A stretch of DNA of 64,000 nucleotides from Nevskia sp. (lineage in GTDB: Bacteria > Pseudomonadota > Gammaproteobacteria > Nevskiales > Nevskiaceae), in the NCBI RefSeq assembly GCF_021732705.1, contig NZ_JAKFUM010000002.1, positions 186,001-250,000 of the forward strand, read 5' to 3'. The translations under genes and the position numbers were made by a program. The stretch's first letter is position 1, and every line of letters begins with the position of its first letter. Shown piece by piece: positions 61,994 through 64,000 of the stretch. The notes under the pieces are model-generated. The model saw only the letters and a program-made list of their open reading frames with translations, did not search any database and was not told where the DNA came from.

Positions 61994-63148
61994 TCAGACC
62001 GGCAACTGCATGTCCGCCACCATCGCCGACAGGAAGCGCGTGGCTTCGCCGCCGGTGACGCAGCGGTGGTCGAAGCTGACGGAGAGCGGCACGATCTTCG
62101 AGATGACGATCTGGCCGTTGACCGGCACCACGGCGTCGCGGATCGAGCCGGCGGCAACGATCGCGACGGTCGGCGGCACGATCACCGGCGTGGCGTATTT
62201 GCCGCCGAAGCGGCCGAAGTTCGACAGGGTGATGGTGTAGCCGCGCAGTTCCTCGGCCGGCACATTCCGGCTGCCGACGGCTTCCTTCATCTTGATGAGA
62301 CCGGCGCGCAGCGAGTCCGGGCTGCGGCTGGCCACGTCCTGCAGCACCGCCACGAACAGGCCTTCCGGGGTGTCGACGGCCACGCCGAGGTGGATCTTCT
62401 CCAGCACGCGACGGCCGATCTCGGCCTGGTCGTACCAGGCGTTCAGCGACGGCTGCGCCTTGACGCCGGCGACCAGCGCGCGGATCAGGCGGATGGTCAG
62501 GTCCTGCTTGCCTTCCCACGCATGCAGCACCGCGTCGTCGGTGACGGTGGTCGGCATCACTTCATCGCGGGCCTGCGCCATGCTCAGCGCCATCGCCTTG
62601 CGCGGGCCACGCAGCTTTTCCATCGGGCCGACGTCGGTCAGGATCTTGTGCACGCGCTGCACGTCCGGCGCGGTGATCATGCCGTCCGGGCCGCTCGGCG
62701 TGACGATGGTCAGATCGACGTTCAGGCGATGCGCCAGTGCGCGCACGGCCGGCGTCACCTTGATGCCGGCGGCGGTGCCGACGGTGGTGGCCTTCTCGGC
62801 GACAACATCGTTGCTGCTCTTCATCGCGCCGACGACGGTGCCGGTATCGGTGATCGCGCCCGTGCGCGCACCGCCGTGGTCGACCACTGCCGCCGGTGCG
62901 GCTTCGGCGGCGGCATCGCCTTCGAATTCGACCAGCGGCTTGCCGACATCCATCGTGTCGCCGACCGCGCCGAACAGCTTCTTGATGACGCCGGCCTGCG
63001 GGCTCGGCACTTCGACGACGGCCTTCGCGGTTTCGACCGCGAGCAGCGGCTGGTCGACGGCGACGGTGTCGCCGACCTTGACGTGCCACTCGCGGATATC
63101 GGCTTCCTGCAGGCCTTCGCCCAGATCGGGGAGTTTGAAAATGCTCAT
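61994..63148 (-). CDS. Dihydrolipoamide acyltransferase (E2) of a 2-oxo-acid dehydrogenase
   Basis: A 384-residue E2. One lipoyl domain (residues 1-78) with lysine in the VETAKAVVEVPSP motif, a peripheral-subunit-binding domain (about 128-165, VTPAVRALAHRLNVDLTIV) and the catalytic domain (about 180-384). Near the C-terminus the motif reads SFDHRCVTGG: the catalytic His is present, but the Asp of the usual DHRxxDG is Thr. It transfers an acyl group from lipoamide to CoA. The E1-beta gene lies 38 bases upstream on the same strand. Pyruvate or branched-chain oxo-acid specificity cannot be told. Confidence 0.93.
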   Translation of the reverse strand: MSIFKLPDLGEGLQEADIREWHVKVGDTVAVDQPLLAVETAKAVVEVPSPQAGVIKKLFGAVGDTMDVGKPLVEFEGDAAAEAAPAAVVDHGGARTGAITDTGTVVGAMKSSNDVVAEKATTVGTAAGIKVTPAVRALAHRLNVDLTIVTPSGPDGMITAPDVQRVHKILTDVGPMEKLRGPRKAMALSMAQARDEVMPTTVTDDAVLHAWEGKQDLTIRLIRALVAGVKAQPSLNAWYDQAEIGRRVLEKIHLGVAVDTPEGLFVAVLQDVASRSPDSLRAGLIKMKEAVGSRNVPAEELRGYTITLSNFGRFGGKYATPVIVPPTVAIVAAGSIRDAVVPVNGQIVISKIVPLSVSFDHRCVTGGEATRFLSAMVADMQLPV

Positions 63149-63186
63149 GTGTTTCGGATTCCTGAATGCTTGAATGGGGCGGCGGC

Positions 63187-64000
63187 TTACTTCGGCGCGA
63201 TGTCGAACACCTTGCGCACTTCGCGCAGGATGCGGTCGACATCCGGGATGTAGACGCGCTCCTGCTTGGCGAGCGGCATCACGGTGTCGTAACCGGCCAC
63301 GCGCATCACCGGGGCGAACAGGGTCAGCAGGCCGTGTTCGGCAAGATTCGCCGCCACTTCGCTGGCCCAGCCGCCGGCGCGCGGCGACTCGGAGACGATC
63401 ACGCAGCGGCCGGTCTTGGCCACGCTTTCGAGGATCGTGTCCATGTCCAGCGGCTTGAGCGTGGCGATGTCGACCACTTCGGCGCTGATGCCTTCTTCGG
63501 CAAGACGGTCGGCCACGAGCCGCGTGTCGTGCATCATCGCGCCCCAGCTGACCAGCGTGATGTCGGTGCCTTCGCGGTCGATGAAGCAGGTATCGAGCGG
63601 CAGCGCTTCGCCGGTGTCTTCGACCGGCTGCTTGAACAGGCGATACAGGCGCGTCGGTTCGAGGAAGATCACCGGGTCCGGGTCGCGGATCGCGGCCAGC
63701 AGCAGGCCGTAGGCGCGCGTCGGACTGCTCGGCGACACCACGCGCAGGCCCGGCATGTGGGCGAAGGTCGTTTCCAGCGATTCCGAGTGGTGTTCCGGCG
63801 CGTGGATGCCGCCGCTGTTCGGCGCGCGGATCACCATCGGGCAGGTCAGGCGGCCGCGCGTGCGATTGCGGTAGCGCGTGGCGTGGTTCACGACCTGATC
63901 GACACAGGGATACAGGAAACCGGAGAACTGGATTTCGGCCACGGCCTTGATGCCCTGCGTCGACAGGCCGATCGCCATCGCGGCCACCAGGGTTTCGGCC
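63187..64000 (-). CDS. 2-oxo-acid dehydrogenase E1 component, beta subunit (partial)
   Basis: The last 270 or so codons are in the window; the start lies beyond base 64000. The transketolase-like C-terminal half is clear: AVAEIQFSGFLYPCVDQVVN, then MVIRAPNSGGIHAPEHHSES, and GLRVVSPSSPTRAYGLLLAA. The C-terminal domain has VVDIATLKPLDMDTILESV and GRCVIVSESPRAGGWASEVA. With E1-alpha (outside) it decarboxylates a 2-oxo acid and acylates the E2 lipoyl group. It is cotranscribed with E2. Confidence 0.94.
   Translation of the reverse strand, partial: AETLVAAMAIGLSTQGIKAVAEIQFSGFLYPCVDQVVNHATRYRNRTRGRLTCPMVIRAPNSGGIHAPEHHSESLETTFAHMPGLRVVSPSSPTRAYGLLLAAIRDPDPVIFLEPTRLYRLFKQPVEDTGEALPLDTCFIDREGTDITLVSWGAMMHDTRLVADRLAEEGISAEVVDIATLKPLDMDTILESVAKTGRCVIVSESPRAGGWASEVAANLAEHGLLTLFAPVMRVAGYDTVMPLAKQERVYIPDVDRILREVRKVFDIAPK

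Overview
The window is GC-rich (close to 70% by eye) chromosomal DNA from a gammaproteobacterium. Gene order points to the Xanthomonadales/Nevskiales side of the class: the blocks ftsK-lolA-rarA-crcB-serS and FemAB-like-aat-bpt-infA-clpA-clpS, a YceD-rpmF-plsX block, divergent rluC and rne, and msbA-lpxK-Trm112-kdsB. This placement is inferred from synteny and protein character. There is no rRNA, tRNA, CRISPR array, complete insertion sequence or prophage.

Layout. 1-7200: end of moaE, moaC, a SnoaL-like protein, a GNAT-nitrilase pair, a patatin, and a membrane AraC regulator with an S41 peptidase. 7200-16400 (minus strand): rlmA, serS, crcB, small genes including an orphan VapB-type antitoxin, rarA, lolA, an SRPBCC lipoprotein and ftsK. 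16500-25600: FemAB-like acyltransferase, aat, bpt, infA and clpA; clpS is separated from clpA by a secreted lipase and a second exported protein. 25800-31800: gspC, gspD, gspE and gspF, without the pseudopilin and platform genes. 32000-38900: a same-strand group of a Cys-containing lipoprotein, a 1012-residue TonB-dependent receptor, an unrecognised exported protein, and a second protein sharing the lipoprotein's repeated module. 38900-46400: Bcr/CflA transporter, plsX, rpmF, YceD, maf, an ECF sigma factor overlapping a membrane protein, gph and rluC. 46900-55000: rne, then the lipid A/Kdo operon msbA-lpxK-Trm112-kdsB-phosphatase. 55100-59000: HIT protein, CALB-like lipase lipoprotein, DUF6624 protein, thioesterase, alcohol dehydrogenase. 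59100-60750: an AT-rich island with a solitary AAA ATPase. 60880-64000: an unrecognised protein, then E2 and E1-beta of a 2-oxo-acid dehydrogenase.

How the genes fit together. Most are housekeeping: translation and N-degron proteolysis (infA, aat, bpt, clpS, clpA), chromosome segregation and repair (ftsK, rarA), envelope building (lolA, lpxK, msbA, kdsB) and RNA processing (rne, rluC). On top sits an export and surface programme: part of a type II secretion system, two exported lipases of different families, and the undescribed lipoprotein/receptor/secreted-protein locus directly downstream of gspF.

The best candidate for something new is 32052-38858. Two proteins on either side of a TonB-dependent receptor share a roughly 100-residue module, counted five times, with a C-x4-C-x-G core and, in two copies, a GGRRE(Y/H)R motif. 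The second candidate is the AT-rich solitary ATPase at 59496-60752.
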